A DNA stretch of 64,000 nt from Pseudoalteromonas tunicata (GCF_002310815.1 NZ_CP011032.1:1900001-1964000), one strand, 5' to 3'; shown: positions 34,537 through 46,006, counted from the stretch's first letter. Notes: a model not told the origin generated them from the sequence alone. Numbers and translations are program-made.

Positions 34537-36288
34537 ATGTATAAATTAAGTTCTTATTTATTATGCGCGTTACTGCCACTAAGTGTATTAAGCCAAACAC
34601 CTGTCCGCGAAGATCGTGAACCCGAAGCAAAAACTGGTTTTGAAATTAAAAAAACTGTGATTGGACAAAAATACATGGTCGCGGCTGCAAACCCTTATGC
34701 AGTAAAAGCCGGACAAGCCATGCTTGAGCAAGGCGGTAGTGCGGTCGATGCAGCAATTGCGGTGCAATTAGTACTGACTTTAGTGGAACCACAATCATCT
34801 GGCATTGGTGGTGGGGCGTTTATTCTCCATTATGATCAGCAAAAAAATACGCTGATCACTTACGATGGTCGTGAAACGGCACCCGCAACTGCAACCCCTG
34901 AATTATTTTTAGATAATAATGGCAAAGCGGTGCCTTGGATAAAAGCGGTTGTTGGTGGGCGCTCTGTAGGAGTGCCGGGTGTACTTGCCGCACTTGCAAA
35001 AGCACATGCTAAAGATGGAAAACTGCCATGGGCTAGTTTATTTAAACCTGCCATTGAATTAGCAGAACAAGGTTTTGTTGTATCACCTCGACTAGCTTTG
35101 TTGTTGAAAAAGCAGTTTAACCCAGGTGTTCATCAGCTAGCTGTTACAAAAGACTATTTTTTTCCTAATGGAGAAGCCTTAAAAGCGGGCACAATTAAGA
35201 AAAACCCTGAGTTAGCCGCTTTTTATCGTACACTTGCCAAAGAAGGTATCAGTGCTTTTTACCAAGGTGATAATGCTAAAAAGTTAGCCGAAACTGTTCA
35301 GAATTCAGCAGTCGCTCCTGGTTTATTAACCGAACAAGACGTTAATAACTACCAAGCAAAACTGCGTGAACCAGTTTGTGCGCCATATCATCAGTATAAA
35401 GTATGCTCTATGGGGCCGCCGAGTTCCGGTGGCATTGCCGTGCTTGAAATGTTAAGTCTTCTTGAGCAAAAAAACTTAAAGCAATATCAACCTAATGATG
35501 TAATGGCATTACATTATTTTACTCAAGCATCGCGCCTTGCTTTTGCCGATCGCGATGTCTATCTGGGAGATCCAGATTTTGTCTCGCTTGATGTCATGCG
35601 ATTACTTGATAAAGAGTATATTAATACCCGAGCAAAATTAATTACTGACAAAGACATGGGTGAAGCTTCGGTAGGTGAGCCTAATATTAAACTGGCCTTT
35701 GCCAAAGATGATGCGTATGAAATGCCATCCACAAGTCATATGTCAATCATTGATGCAAAAGGCAATGCTATTTCGATGACCACTTCAATTGAAATGGCGT
35801 TTGGTTCGGCCTTGATGACCAATGGTTATTTATTAAATAATCAATTAACCGATTTTGCGCTTTCACCACATAAAAATGGTAAACCTCTGATTAATCGTGT
35901 TGAAGGAAATAAACGACCACGTAGTTCGATGTCACCGATGATGGTGTTTAATGCCGATGGTTCGCTTCGGTTAATTGTCGGTTCTCCAGGCGGCAGTCGT
36001 ATTATTAATTACGTTGCACAAACCATTATAGGGGTACTCGATTGGCAATTAAGCCTTCAGCAAGCGATTGATTTACCCAAAATCACCAATAGAAACAAAA
36101 TCACTTCTCTTGAAAAAGACACAGCTCTTGTTGATGCAAAAACAACGTTTGAGCAACTTGGTCATACTGTACAAATGGTTGATTTGAACTCTGGTTTACA
36201 TGGTATCGAAGTTATTAATGGCAAATATTATGGTGGAGCGGATCCTCGAAGAGAGGGTATCGTTTTATCTGATTTGACAACCCACTAA
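34537..36288 (+). CDS. ggt: Gamma-glutamyltranspeptidase
   Basis: A 583-residue Ntn-hydrolase precursor that hydrolyses or transfers the gamma-glutamyl group of glutathione in the periplasm. A signal peptide (YLLCALLPLSVLSQ) is followed by EQGGSAVDAAIAVQL and SSGIGGGAFILHYD. The self-cleavage site is STSHMSI, with nucleophile Thr at residue 399, which would separate a large and a small subunit. SSMSPMMVF and GSPGGSRIINYV complete the active site. It is divergent from rhombosortase and ends at a terminator. Confidence 0.96.
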   Translation: MYKLSSYLLCALLPLSVLSQTPVREDREPEAKTGFEIKKTVIGQKYMVAAANPYAVKAGQAMLEQGGSAVDAAIAVQLVLTLVEPQSSGIGGGAFILHYDQQKNTLITYDGRETAPATATPELFLDNNGKAVPWIKAVVGGRSVGVPGVLAALAKAHAKDGKLPWASLFKPAIELAEQGFVVSPRLALLLKKQFNPGVHQLAVTKDYFFPNGEALKAGTIKKNPELAAFYRTLAKEGISAFYQGDNAKKLAETVQNSAVAPGLLTEQDVNNYQAKLREPVCAPYHQYKVCSMGPPSSGGIAVLEMLSLLEQKNLKQYQPNDVMALHYFTQASRLAFADRDVYLGDPDFVSLDVMRLLDKEYINTRAKLITDKDMGEASVGEPNIKLAFAKDDAYEMPSTSHMSIIDAKGNAISMTTSIEMAFGSALMTNGYLLNNQLTDFALSPHKNGKPLINRVEGNKRPRSSMSPMMVFNADGSLRLIVGSPGGSRIINYVAQTIIGVLDWQLSLQQAIDLPKITNRNKITSLEKDTALVDAKTTFEQLGHTVQMVDLNSGLHGIEVINGKYYGGADPRREGIVLSDLTTH

Positions 36289-36294
36289 TCTAGT

Positions 36295-36333
36295 AGCTGA
36301 TAAAATTAAGTACTTCATTTTATCAGCTTTTTT
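36295..36333 (+). terminator. Rho-independent terminator of ggt
   Basis: AGCTGATAAAA (36295-36305) pairs with TTTTATCAGCT (36318-36328), followed by a T-run. Confidence 0.85.
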
Positions 36334-36488
36334 AATATGCCGTTATGTTTGTAGCAAAACTGTTAAATGACAAAATATTCATCTTATTAGTGGTCAGCTT
36401 AGACGAATAGTACTTGTAATTTTATGTTTTGAAGCAATAATTGGCGGTTATACATTCTTTTTGTAAATTGAACACTGCCTGAGAACTA

Positions 36489-38183
36489 ATGACTAATAAA
36501 GACACTAAAAACTTTCTTTACATCCCACATTCGGGTCCAAAACTCATAGAAACGCCTTTATTAAATAAAGGGAGTGCGTTTACCAAGCGCGAACGTGAAA
36601 GCTTCAACTTAATGGGCTTATTACCACCACGATTTGAATCGATTGAAGAGCAAGTTAAACGCTGTTATCAGCAATATTCAAGCTTTACTGATAACCTCAA
36701 CAAACATATTTATTTACGTGCAATCCAAGATAATAACGAAACGCTTTATTACCGTTTAGTACGTGATCATTTAGAAGAAATGATGCCTATTATTTACACC
36801 CCAACAGTGGGTGATGCGTGTGAGCAGTTCTCTGATATTTATCGCAGCGCTCGTGGCTTATTTATTTCTTATGAAGATCGTCATCAAATCGATGATATTT
36901 TGCGTAATGCCACCAAAGGTAAAGTAAAAGTAATTGTTGTCACAGACGGTGAACGTATTTTAGGCCTAGGCGACCAAGGTATTGGCGGTATGGGGATCCC
37001 AATAGGTAAATTGTCGTTGTATACGGCATGTGGCGGTATTAGCCCTGCCTATACTTTACCTGTAATGCTAGATGTTGGTACTAATAACGAAAAACTGCTT
37101 AATGATCCTATGTATATGGGTGCTCGTCATAAGCGTATTGGCCAAGAAGAGTACGATGAATTTTTAGATTTATTCATCAATGCTGTTAAACGCCGTTGGC
37201 CAAATGTATTACTGCAATTTGAAGATTTCGCTCAGCCAAATGCAATGCCACTATTAAAACGTTACCGCAATGAAATTTGTAGTTTTAATGATGATATTCA
37301 AGGTACTGCGGCAATCACGGTTGGATCTTTGTTAGCTGCATGTCGTGTAAAAGGTGAAAAGCTATCAGATCAAACGGTTGCTTTTGTAGGTGCCGGTTCA
37401 GCAGGTTGTGGTATTGCAGAGCAAATTATTAGTCAAATGGTATTTGAAGGTATTTCAGATGCCCAAGCTCGTAGTCAAATTTTCATGGTTGACCGTTTTG
37501 GCTTACTCACTGATGGCATGGCCGACTTACGTGATTTCCAACAAGCACTAGTACAAAATGATACTACACTTGCAGATTGGACATTCAGTGGTGAATACGC
37601 TTCGTTACTTGATGTGATGCACTGCGCAAAACCACATATTTTAATTGGTGTATCGGGTCAGCCAGGTTTGTTCACCGAGCAAGTTATTCGTGCTATGTAT
37701 CAAGGTTGTGAAAGACCAATTATTTTCCCTTTAAGTAATCCGTCAAAACAAGTAGAAGCTGTGCCACATGATGTGATCCATTGGACAGAAGGCCAAGCAA
37801 TTGTAGCAACCGGTAGCCCATTTTCCCCGGTTGAATATGATGGTAAAACCTTCCCAATTCCACAATGTAACAACAGTTATATTTTTCCAGGCATTGGTTT
37901 GGGCGTAATTGCTGCCAAAGCAAAAACCATTACCGATGAAATGCTCATGGTTTCGAGTGAAACCCTTGCAGCTTCTTCACCACTTGCCAATACGGGTAAA
38001 GGAAGTTTACTTCCTGCACTGACGCAAATTGAAGCTTTAAGCAAAGAAATTGCCTTTGCTGTCGCTAAAAAAGCGATTGAGCAGGGCGTTGCTTTAGAAA
38101 TATCTGATGATGCTCTGCGCTCAGCAATTGATAAAAACTACTGGCTACCACAATATCGTGATTATAAACGAGTGAGTATCTAA
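36489..38183 (+). CDS. maeA: NAD-dependent malic enzyme
   Basis: The 564-residue enzyme (E. coli MaeA 565) decarboxylates malate to pyruvate. Marks are [59 protein letters not shown], the Rossmann motif [15 protein letters not shown] and [10 protein letters not shown]. It is monocistronic, with its own terminator. Confidence 0.96.
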   Translation: MTNKDTKNFLYIPHSGPKLIETPLLNKGSAFTKRERESFNLMGLLPPRFESIEEQVKRCYQQYSSFTDNLNKHIYLRAIQDNNETLYYRLVRDHLEEMMPIIYTPTVGDACEQFSDIYRSARGLFISYEDRHQIDDILRNATKGKVKVIVVTDGERILGLGDQGIGGMGIPIGKLSLYTACGGISPAYTLPVMLDVGTNNEKLLNDPMYMGARHKRIGQEEYDEFLDLFINAVKRRWPNVLLQFEDFAQPNAMPLLKRYRNEICSFNDDIQGTAAITVGSLLAACRVKGEKLSDQTVAFVGAGSAGCGIAEQIISQMVFEGISDAQARSQIFMVDRFGLLTDGMADLRDFQQALVQNDTTLADWTFSGEYASLLDVMHCAKPHILIGVSGQPGLFTEQVIRAMYQGCERPIIFPLSNPSKQVEAVPHDVIHWTEGQAIVATGSPFSPVEYDGKTFPIPQCNNSYIFPGIGLGVIAAKAKTITDEMLMVSSETLAASSPLANTGKGSLLPALTQIEALSKEIAFAVAKKAIEQGVALEISDDALRSAIDKNYWLPQYRDYKRVSI

Positions 38184-38190
38184 AGACTTT

Positions 38191-38215
38191 AACGCCGCAA
38201 AATTGCGGCGTTTTT
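38191..38215 (+). terminator. Rho-independent terminator of maeA
   Basis: AACGCCGCAA aa TTGCGGCGTT followed by T-run, just after the maeA stop. Confidence 0.92.
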
Positions 38216-38279
38216 ATTTGCAGCAACTTAAAAAAGTCGTTATTTTAAGGCATTGCATATTAATTATAGGGACTTAACA

Positions 38280-38684
38280 TTGCTAGCATCTCAACACTTA
38301 AAAACATTAACGCTACTGGGTTTATTGATTTTTTCAAGTCATACTTTTTCGCAAAACATCGAAAGCTTTCGCAATATTCAAGTTAATCCTGCTGACCAAT
38401 CAAGTTTTAAAGTTACAGCATCAGTGCATATTAATTGGGCTAACAACGAAACATCACAAGTGAACTCTTTAGCGTGTAATGAAGAAATAGCAATGACATT
38501 AAAAACTTTATCTATCAATGAACTAAAAGATAATAATGGTATAACTACCTTTAAAAACAAGCTAAAAGCAGGGCTTGGTTCTAATCCGCTGATTTCATCT
38601 AAAATTGAGCATATCTTTGTGACTCAATTACAACTCGAATGGACAGGACAAGATAAAGTGATTTATATGCAACCTGCTAAATAA
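38280..38684 (+). CDS. Secreted protein with a possible FliL-like domain
   Basis: About 134 residues with a signal peptide (LTLLGLLIFSSHTFSQ). The mature part, with NEEIAMTLKTLSINELKDNN, NKLKAGLG and KIEHIFVTQLQLEW, resembles the C-terminal pattern of FliL-type proteins (helix with L-x-x-L-S-x-x-E-L followed by an I-x-x-V/I-x-x-T strand). No flagellar genes are near. The TTG at 38280 is chosen because AGGGA (38268-38272) is seven bases upstream; a longer TTG start at 38253 lacks one. Function is unknown. Confidence 0.6.
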   Translation: MLASQHLKTLTLLGLLIFSSHTFSQNIESFRNIQVNPADQSSFKVTASVHINWANNETSQVNSLACNEEIAMTLKTLSINELKDNNGITTFKNKLKAGLGSNPLISSKIEHIFVTQLQLEWTGQDKVIYMQPAK

Positions 38685-38785
38685 GCATAACCGACCTTTT
38701 TATTTATTATCGTATTGGTTGTCTCCATTGCAACAGTGCATAAAGTGTTCTAAAACTTAAAGAGAACCCAGACAAGGAGGCAACT

Positions 38786-39565
38786 ATGCCAACAACACAT
38801 ACAATTGATAAAAATAACGAATTTGCCCGTTGTTTAGAATGTAATAAAGTCTCTACCTTTGCTGCTTTTCATTGGTTAGCGCTTGCGTTTAAAGACATGA
38901 CACGTGCACCAATTTTAAGTTTAATTTATGGCCTTATCTTCACGCTTATTCCTATCGCCATTATATATTCCGTGGTTTTTACTGGTACTTATTTGGTTAT
39001 TTTACCGGCAACTGTCGCATTTGCTTTAATAGGCCCTGCGTTTGCTGTTGGATTATATGACGTTGCTTGGGAACTTGAAAAAGGACACGTACCAACTCTC
39101 AGTCACAGTTTAAAATCGATGTTTAGAAATCCAGTAGGAGAGTGGGGCTTCGCAATTTTACTAATGGTGATAATGATTGTATGGATGAGGCTAGCGGCAC
39201 TTGTTCATGCTTTGTATCCAAGTTATGCCAATCCTACTTTTGAGGAATTGTCTGCTTTTTTAACCTTAGGTTCAATTATCGGCGCTATTTTGCTTATTAC
39301 GGTCTTTGCTATTTCTGCATTTACACCACAAATTATGATGGAGCGTCGAGTTGATATTATGACAGCTGTGGTTTCATCAATTCATGCAGTAAAAGAAAAC
39401 TTTGCTGCAATGATCGTATGGTCAATCTGTATTTTTTGTTTGGTGGCACTGGGCTTTCTAACTGGAGCCGCTGGTTTTATTGTAATAATGCCACTTTTAA
39501 GTTACGCAAGCTGGCACGCGTATATCGCCATTATCAAGACCAAAAAACCGCGCGGTTATGAATAA
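38786..39565 (+). CDS. DUF2189 integral membrane protein
   Basis: A 259-residue protein with about six membrane segments. The opening (CNKVSTFAAFHWLALAFKDM), LIGPAFAVGLYDVAWELEKG and SYASWHAYIAI match DUF2189. A strong AAGGAGG precedes the ATG. Function of the family is unknown. Monocistronic, with its own terminator. Confidence 0.85.
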   Translation: MPTTHTIDKNNEFARCLECNKVSTFAAFHWLALAFKDMTRAPILSLIYGLIFTLIPIAIIYSVVFTGTYLVILPATVAFALIGPAFAVGLYDVAWELEKGHVPTLSHSLKSMFRNPVGEWGFAILLMVIMIVWMRLAALVHALYPSYANPTFEELSAFLTLGSIIGAILLITVFAISAFTPQIMMERRVDIMTAVVSSIHAVKENFAAMIVWSICIFCLVALGFLTGAAGFIVIMPLLSYASWHAYIAIIKTKKPRGYE

Positions 39566-39586
39566 ACTTTGTTGAAACGAATGCTT

Positions 39587-39616
39587 AAAGGCCAATAGAG
39601 TATTGGCCTTTTTTTA
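39587..39616 (+). terminator. Rho-independent terminator
   Basis: AAAGGCCAATA gag TATTGGCCTTT followed by T-run, about 20 bases after the DUF2189 gene. Confidence 0.92.
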
Positions 39617-40841
39617 GCCGATATTCGCGTTATGTTAAATTGGTGTTGTAGATAACTTATCAGATACAAACCTAGTAGCAGATGAAATCTGAGGTGGGTT
39701 ATTGTTTTAAACAAAAACTAAATAAGAACGCATCGTAACCATTAAGACAGTTGAAATTATCTAAATAAATGATACTTGAATTACTGTTGCATACTTTCAT
39801 GAATCAATTGATGGTCGATATTTAGATTTTTTAATTCCTTTTAATTTTTATTTTGGGCATCTGATAGCGACATTACAAATTAACATAATGAAGGATATCG
39901 CTATAAGCAATACAATAAATTGAGCCTAGAAAAACACGTAATTATATTTTCATAGCAATAATTTTAGATGTAAAAACCGAACAGTAAGGGATGAAGTAAA
40001 TTTGATTATTTTTAAATAACTAAAATGAATCAAAACTATTTTAACCATAATAAATGTTTAAATGTATTTGCTAAAAACAATTAATTACTTTGATGATATT
40101 TCTAAACAGGCTAATCTCCGAATTGAAATCTAGCGCTTGAAACCTAATAATCTTAATTCTTAACAATAAATCTATCTCTGCCGGGATTAACGTACATTAG
40201 GCTCGTTGTTTACGCGCCAATCGGCCTTGAAAATCGATTATCCAGAACAGTGGTTAAATGGCATGAAAATTTAGCTCCGCAAGACAAATAGAATCTGAGA
40301 TTTATAACGCCCGCTAGTAAATTAATATTAACCCAAGCAATTAACTAACAAGACCTTTAGATGATACTTTGAGTGACAAAATGAAGGTAAACGTTATTAA
40401 TTTCGAGCAAGGGATTTTTAAAGGTGGCAATGAAGAGTCAATTACATTAGAAGTTAACTTTGCGGTGAGCTGACTAATAGCATTGCTTGCATAGCTCATC
40501 TAGTTGATATTTTGAAAATATTACCCCAGAGAAGGAGAATACAAGCTAAAGAACCAATCCCTTAGTCATGCTTAAAGCCATAAATAGTCAGTTTAACATA
40601 ACATTAATTATCGGTTGTTATATATGTATAGATCCAAACCCTGTATTTTACTGTGAATTAGCTTATTAATCACAATGTCCAATACTAGACGGTATCGGAC
40701 ATTGCGGGGTCGTTATCTAACCTCTAAATTATATTCTCTGCCATCTCCATGTTTTAAATTTATTCAGGGTTGGCTTTATTGTGAGATCTCTTTATTCTCT
40801 AACAAGTTGGAATAAAATATAGAATTAGGAATTCGTATCTC
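39617..40841. other. 1.2-kb spacer without a convincing gene
   Basis: The stretch is very AT-rich and broken by stops in all frames. The only coding-like piece is a 30-codon plus frame from ATG 40381 (MKVNVINFEQGIFKGGNEES...) ending at a TGA before 40475; it has no ribosome site and is perhaps the tip of a lost gene. A strong hairpin lies at 40674-40703. The region probably holds the promoter of the moxR operon and decayed DNA. Confidence 0.5.
40674..40703. repeat. Hairpin-forming inverted repeat upstream of moxR
   Basis: AATGTCC A ATAC pairs with GTAT C GGACATT with one internal mismatch and a six-base loop. No T-run follows on the plus strand, so it is not a plain terminator. It lies about 140 bases before the moxR start. 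Confidence 0.5.
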
Positions 40842-41741
40842 ATGTCAATTCATGCTGTTATTAACAATTTAAGCCAAGTTATTTTAGGAAAAGAAAAACA
40901 AATCAAATTAGCCTTGGCATGTTTGCTTGCTCGCGGCCACCTGTTGATTGAGGATTTACCTGGCATGGGTAAAACCACATTGTCACATGCATTGGCTGTT
41001 TCATTAGGATTAAGTTATCAGCGGATTCAATTTACCAGCGATTTATTACCGGCAGATATTATTGGTACCTCGATTTTCGATTTGCATGATAAAAGCTTTA
41101 GTTTTCATCAAGGCCCTTTATTTAATCAAGTGATTTTAGCCGATGAAATTAACCGTGCAGGTCCAAAAACTCAAAGCGCATTATTAGAAGCTATGGAAGA
41201 ACATCAAGTCAGTATTGATGGCCATACCTATGATTTACCAAGCCCTTTTTTTGTGATCGCAACGCAAAACCCGATTTATCAAGCCGGTACATTTCCATTG
41301 CCTGAATCTCAGTTAGATCGGTTTTTAATGAAATTATCCTTGGGATATCCGTCACAAACAGCGGAAAAAGAAATTTTATTGGGGAAAAATTTATCTATTG
41401 ATGCCCTATCGCCTGTTCTTAGTTTTGGTGACTTTATTAACATGCAGTCTCAGGTTCATCACGTTAACGTTGCTCATGCTGTTATTGATTATGTTTTAGC
41501 GATAGTAACTTACACTCGTGAACCGGGACGCTACATGATGCCGCTTTCACCTCGAGCAAGTTTGGCACTTATCAATGCCGCTAAAGCATGGGCGTTTATA
41601 GAAAATCGTGATTTTGTTACGCCTGATGATGTGCAAGCAATTTTACCAAGCGTGATTGAACACAGATTAAATCTCAACAGTAATACTGCTGATTCCGATG
41701 TGATTAGGCAATTACTCATAGCTGTACCTGTACCTTTGTAA
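40842..41741 (+). CDS. MoxR-family AAA+ ATPase
   Basis: A 299-residue AAA+ protein. Walker A is in EDLPGMGKTT (residues 37-46), Walker B in VILADEINRAGPKTQSALLEAMEE, and sensor 1 in FVIATQNP with the typical PLPESQLDRF. MoxR proteins act as chaperone-like ATPases for partner proteins, often coded with DUF58 and transglutaminase genes exactly as here. It is the first gene of a four-gene operon (41751, 42695, 44679 follow at gaps of 9, 2 and 1 bases). Confidence 0.93.
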   Translation: MSIHAVINNLSQVILGKEKQIKLALACLLARGHLLIEDLPGMGKTTLSHALAVSLGLSYQRIQFTSDLLPADIIGTSIFDLHDKSFSFHQGPLFNQVILADEINRAGPKTQSALLEAMEEHQVSIDGHTYDLPSPFFVIATQNPIYQAGTFPLPESQLDRFLMKLSLGYPSQTAEKEILLGKNLSIDALSPVLSFGDFINMQSQVHHVNVAHAVIDYVLAIVTYTREPGRYMMPLSPRASLALINAAKAWAFIENRDFVTPDDVQAILPSVIEHRLNLNSNTADSDVIRQLLIAVPVPL

Positions 41742-41750
41742 GTTATTGAT

Positions 41751-42692
41751 ATGAGAATCAAAAGTTTTATTAATCGTAAAATTAACTTACAACTTATTAA
41801 GCGCAAGCACGATAAGTTGTTGTTGACCTTAAAACACCAAAATTTATATGTATTACCTTCAAAGTTAGGTTGGTTATTTATTTTATTTTCTATTTTGATT
41901 TTTCTTTTGGGGAGTAATTATCAAAATAATCTCATAATTTTAACGAGTTATATTTTATTATCGATTGTATTGGTTTCGGTAGTTCAAGGTTATTTAAATC
42001 TGAGTGACACTAAAATTGAGTTTGTTTCAAAACAAAATAATTATTTGAGTGCGGGCTACCAAGTTAATTTGGCCTTAAGCAATCCACATAAATTACATAA
42101 TTTAGTGATAGAAAGTGAAGACTCCTACCCTATTCTTTGTCCTGTAATTGATCAAAACAAAACCGTGCTGACGTTAACCGTTAAGCCCGCTCAAAGAGGA
42201 AAATACCCTTTACCACGCATCAAACTCTACTCACGTTTTCCATTTGGTTTTGTCACTGTGTGGAGCTATGTATTGTATGACCAAAATGTATTTGTTTATC
42301 CCGACCCCATTGCAATCTCGTTTCATCGAAGTAATCAAACGAATGACACTGGTGAGGGTGATCTTGCTATTACAAAAGGCAATGATGATTTTGAAGGAGT
42401 AAAAACATTTCAAAAAGGTGATAATTTTGCCCGTATTTCATGGAAACACTATGCAAAGCAACATGAACTTATGGCCAAACAATTTAATAATTTAGTTCGA
42501 AAGGATGTAATGTTTGATTTGCAGTTACTGCCTGATAACTTTGAAACTAAATTACAATACTTAAGTTTTTTAGTCACACAAGCACATCAAGAAGAGGTCC
42601 GGTTTGGTATTAAACTGCCAAAAACCATCATAGAGCCTAACCAAGGTTTTGCCCATTTGACTCATTGCTTAGAAAAGATAAGTGAGGCTTAA
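41751..42692 (+). CDS. DUF58 domain membrane protein
   Basis: The 313-residue protein has two adjacent N-terminal membrane helices (about 37-75) followed by a cytosolic or periplasmic domain. The DUF58 signature is FEGVKTFQKGDNFARISWKHYAKQ..LMAKQF near residues 206-240. DUF58 proteins are the usual partners of MoxR ATPases; their role is thought to be envelope-related assembly. It lies nine bases after moxR and two before the transglutaminase gene. Confidence 0.9.
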   Translation: MRIKSFINRKINLQLIKRKHDKLLLTLKHQNLYVLPSKLGWLFILFSILIFLLGSNYQNNLIILTSYILLSIVLVSVVQGYLNLSDTKIEFVSKQNNYLSAGYQVNLALSNPHKLHNLVIESEDSYPILCPVIDQNKTVLTLTVKPAQRGKYPLPRIKLYSRFPFGFVTVWSYVLYDQNVFVYPDPIAISFHRSNQTNDTGEGDLAITKGNDDFEGVKTFQKGDNFARISWKHYAKQHELMAKQFNNLVRKDVMFDLQLLPDNFETKLQYLSFLVTQAHQEEVRFGIKLPKTIIEPNQGFAHLTHCLEKISEA

Positions 42693-42694
42693 AA

Positions 42695-44677
42695 ATGGGA
42701 AAAATAAATGCTCAAAGTTGCCAAGCCGTTATTTTATTACTGATCACCTTATCTTTATCGAGTTATATCTCATTAAGCTTTATTGCAATTGTTTTATTAA
42801 TCATTTTATGGAGTTTAATGTGCGCCCTTGAGCAACTAGCGAGGCCTTCGACCTTCATTGGTAATATTTTAGCGCTAGCTGTGATGTTCACATTAGTGAT
42901 TGATGTTGGTTTTTCAGATACCGTCAATTTGTTTGTAAGTATGTTGCTAAGTGCAATTGCATTAAAACAGTTAATAGCCATCCAGCCACGACATATTAAG
43001 TTAATTGCGGTGACTCAAACCTTTTTGATTGCGAGCATTTTTCTTTATCAGCAGAATTTAATGTTCACATTAATTAGTTTGCTACTATTAATACTCAATT
43101 TACTTGCTTTAAATTTGTTAGCCGATCCTGCTCAGTCATTTTGGTTTAGGGCCCGTTTGGCGGCTAAAACGCTGGTATTTAGCCTCCCTATTGCCCTTGT
43201 TTGTTTTTTAATTATTCCAAAACTGCCTTCATTTTGGGCTTTACCTGGGCCAACAGGTGCAACAACAGGGCTAAATGAAACAGTCAATCCATTTGATATT
43301 GCAAAGTTATCGCGCTCATCTGAACTCGTATTTAGGGCTAAATTTAACCAGAATCCACCCAGTACACCTTTTTATTGGCGAGCGATGATCCATGAAGAAT
43401 ATGCAGATCAAGGCTGGGATATTTTAGAACACGCAGAACGACCAGAACCTTTTTTAGACACTATCGAACAGTCATCAACTGCGATTAAATATGAAATCAT
43501 TGCTGAAAAATCATCTATTCCTTGGTTATATGGTTTAAATTATGCTCAGTCTAGTTCGGATGATATGGTTAATCGTTACGATGGTATTCTGGCACGAAAT
43601 AAAAACCTTTCTCAAAGTATTAAATATCAGGCGTCAAGCGAGCCAACATTTTGGCAAAACACCCGCTTATCGTCATATAAAAAACGTTTAAATACTGAGA
43701 TTGATACCCTTGATAATCCTTATTCACAACAACTAGCCCAAGCGCTTCGGGCGGTTGCTGCAAACGATGAGGCATTTTTTAACTCATTAATGGGATATTT
43801 TGCTAAACAAGGCTTTAGTTATACGCTCACCCCACCGCCGTTACGAGGCCTTAATACCATAGATCAATTTATGCAAAGCAGTAAAAAAGGATTTTGTGGT
43901 CATTATGCCAGTAGTGCTGCGTTTATTTTTCGCTCAGCTGGGATCCCCGCACGTGTTGTATCGGGTTATTTAGGAGGCGAAAAACGACTTGATACAGATT
44001 ATTACAATATCTATCAATACGATGCCCATGCATGGACTGAAGTCTGGCTAGAGGGGCAAGGCTGGACAATTTTTGATGCGACAAAAGTTATCGCGCCAGA
44101 TCGTCTAAATGGGTCTTTATCTCAAAGTGAATCACATCGTAGCGAATTTTTAAATAACATTGAGTTTGGTTGGTTATCATTGGCTAATTATCCAATGGTA
44201 AATTGGCTTTACAATCAAGTTGATTATCTGGATTTTGTTTGGACGGCTTGGGTTCTTGGTTATGATAACGATACTCAGCAGTCTTTTTTAGCTGACTTGT
44301 TTGGCAATTGGTCACCTTTGACCATTGCTATGTCAGTTTTAGCATTTATATTTTTACTGTTGTTGTGTTATTACCTGTTATACCGCTGGCAAAACCGTCA
44401 AATCTATCGCACCGCACTTGCAAAAGAGTTCTTACAACTTCAAAATTGGGCAAAAAAGAATGGATCTAAAATTGATTGCCAAGATTTATTTCATTCAGGC
44501 GCAACACCGCTGGCGCAACTTAACTTGTTAGCTGAACTCTTTCCACAAAAAGCAACACTATTACAACAGTTTGCTTCACTTTGGTCACAAGTGCGTTATC
44601 AGTCTGAGCATTGCACGATTCAACAACAGCAAGATGCAAAAAATTTAGTCGCAAAAATAATAAAAAGAGAGAAGTAA
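42695..44677 (+). CDS. Transglutaminase-like membrane protein (TgpA type, DUF3488)
   Basis: A 660-residue protein. About five or six N-terminal membrane helices (DUF3488 part) are followed by a large domain with the transglutaminase-like triad: Cys in [20 protein letters not shown], His in [13 protein letters not shown] and Asp in WTIFDAT. A last membrane helix lies near residue 545-565, then a cytosolic tail. It corresponds to TgpA of Pseudomonas, a periplasmic-facing transglutaminase. Third gene of the moxR operon. Confidence 0.92.
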   Translation: MGKINAQSCQAVILLLITLSLSSYISLSFIAIVLLIILWSLMCALEQLARPSTFIGNILALAVMFTLVIDVGFSDTVNLFVSMLLSAIALKQLIAIQPRHIKLIAVTQTFLIASIFLYQQNLMFTLISLLLLILNLLALNLLADPAQSFWFRARLAAKTLVFSLPIALVCFLIIPKLPSFWALPGPTGATTGLNETVNPFDIAKLSRSSELVFRAKFNQNPPSTPFYWRAMIHEEYADQGWDILEHAERPEPFLDTIEQSSTAIKYEIIAEKSSIPWLYGLNYAQSSSDDMVNRYDGILARNKNLSQSIKYQASSEPTFWQNTRLSSYKKRLNTEIDTLDNPYSQQLAQALRAVAANDEAFFNSLMGYFAKQGFSYTLTPPPLRGLNTIDQFMQSSKKGFCGHYASSAAFIFRSAGIPARVVSGYLGGEKRLDTDYYNIYQYDAHAWTEVWLEGQGWTIFDATKVIAPDRLNGSLSQSESHRSEFLNNIEFGWLSLANYPMVNWLYNQVDYLDFVWTAWVLGYDNDTQQSFLADLFGNWSPLTIAMSVLAFIFLLLLCYYLLYRWQNRQIYRTALAKEFLQLQNWAKKNGSKIDCQDLFHSGATPLAQLNLLAELFPQKATLLQQFASLWSQVRYQSEHCTIQQQQDAKNLVAKIIKREK

Positions 44678-44678
44678 T

Positions 44679-46001
44679 ATGAATGCAGTCATCATTGGCG
44701 TCAGTTTGATGCTAGGACTCAGTTTAATTCGGGTCAATGTTATTGTTGCCATGACCATAAGTGCTTTGGTGGCCGGTTTAATCTCAGGAATGACAATTGT
44801 CGATACCTTGCAGGCATTCAATTCAGGTCTAGCCGGTGGCGCTGAGATTGCGTTAAGTTATGCCATGCTAGGCGCTTTTGCGGTAGCAATTTCAAAATCA
44901 GGCCTAACCCAGATATTAGCCGAAAGGTTATTAGCAAAAGTAAACAAACACGACAATGCTCATGAAAAAATGAGTTTAAGTTATTTAATTTTAACGGTTA
45001 TTTTATTGTGTTCGGTTGCTTCACAAAATGTGATCCCCGTTCATATTGCATTTATTCCTATTTTGATCCCCCCTATTTTAATTATTTTAAATAAATTAGC
45101 GCTCGACCGTCGTTTAGTAGCCTGTGTTCTAACCTTTGGTTTAGCCACCTCATACATGGTGTTACCTTATGGATTTGGTGGAATTTATCTTTATAGTATT
45201 TTACATAAAAACCTGACCGATAACGGGTTAGAAATTATTAATACTGCCGTACCACAAGCGATGATTATTCCTGCCTGTGGCATGGTGGTTGGCCTCTTTA
45301 TTGCGGTATTTTTTACTTACCGTAAAAAACGTTATTACCAAGATAATTCACTAAATCAACCAAGTGAAAAAAAGATTGAAAACAAAAGTAAGGTTTTATT
45401 GATTGGCTTGGCAGCCATAGGGCTTTCGTTATTGGCGCAATATTCATCAGGTTCGATGATTTTAGGTGGCTTAACTGGTGTTGTCACTTTTACCCTTTTT
45501 GGCGCAGTAAAATGGCAAGAAAGTAATGATTTATTCAGTAAAGGCGTTGCAATGATGGCGCTGATTGGTTTTATCATGATTTCTGCACAAGGTTTTGCAG
45601 AGGTATTAAAACAAACTGGTGATGTAGCAAGCTTAGTCGATACAGCGGTTAATTTGATTGATGGCAATAAACCGGTTGCAGCAGCACTAATTCTATTAGT
45701 GGGTTTGTTTATTACTATGGGTATTGGCAGCTCTTTTTCAACAGTACCAATCATAGCAACCTTGTTTGTACCACTTTGTTTGGAGCTTAATTTTTCAGTA
45801 ATGGCAACCGCCGCATTAGTAGGTACCGCAGGGGCATTAGGCGATGCAGGCTCACCGGCGTCTGACTCAACTTTAGGACCAACATCGGGCTTAAATGCAG
45901 ATGGACAACATGATCATATTTGGGATTCTGTTGTTCCAACCTTTTTACATTTTAATATTCCACTATTAGTATTCGGTTGGATAGCCGCACTTATTTTATA
46001 G
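44679..46001 (+). CDS. Na+/H+ antiporter-family transporter
   Basis: A 440-residue protein with about eleven membrane helices. Features include [22 protein letters not shown] and the C-terminal [22 protein letters not shown], which match the Na_H_antiport/NhaC-like (IT superfamily) group with two antiporter-type halves. The actual substrate may be an amino acid or organic anion instead. It starts one base after the transglutaminase stop, so it is translationally coupled to that gene, which is not a usual partnership. Confidence 0.82.
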   Translation: MNAVIIGVSLMLGLSLIRVNVIVAMTISALVAGLISGMTIVDTLQAFNSGLAGGAEIALSYAMLGAFAVAISKSGLTQILAERLLAKVNKHDNAHEKMSLSYLILTVILLCSVASQNVIPVHIAFIPILIPPILIILNKLALDRRLVACVLTFGLATSYMVLPYGFGGIYLYSILHKNLTDNGLEIINTAVPQAMIIPACGMVVGLFIAVFFTYRKKRYYQDNSLNQPSEKKIENKSKVLLIGLAAIGLSLLAQYSSGSMILGGLTGVVTFTLFGAVKWQESNDLFSKGVAMMALIGFIMISAQGFAEVLKQTGDVASLVDTAVNLIDGNKPVAAALILLVGLFITMGIGSSFSTVPIIATLFVPLCLELNFSVMATAALVGTAGALGDAGSPASDSTLGPTSGLNADGQHDHIWDSVVPTFLHFNIPLLVFGWIAALIL

Positions 46002-46006
46002 TGATA

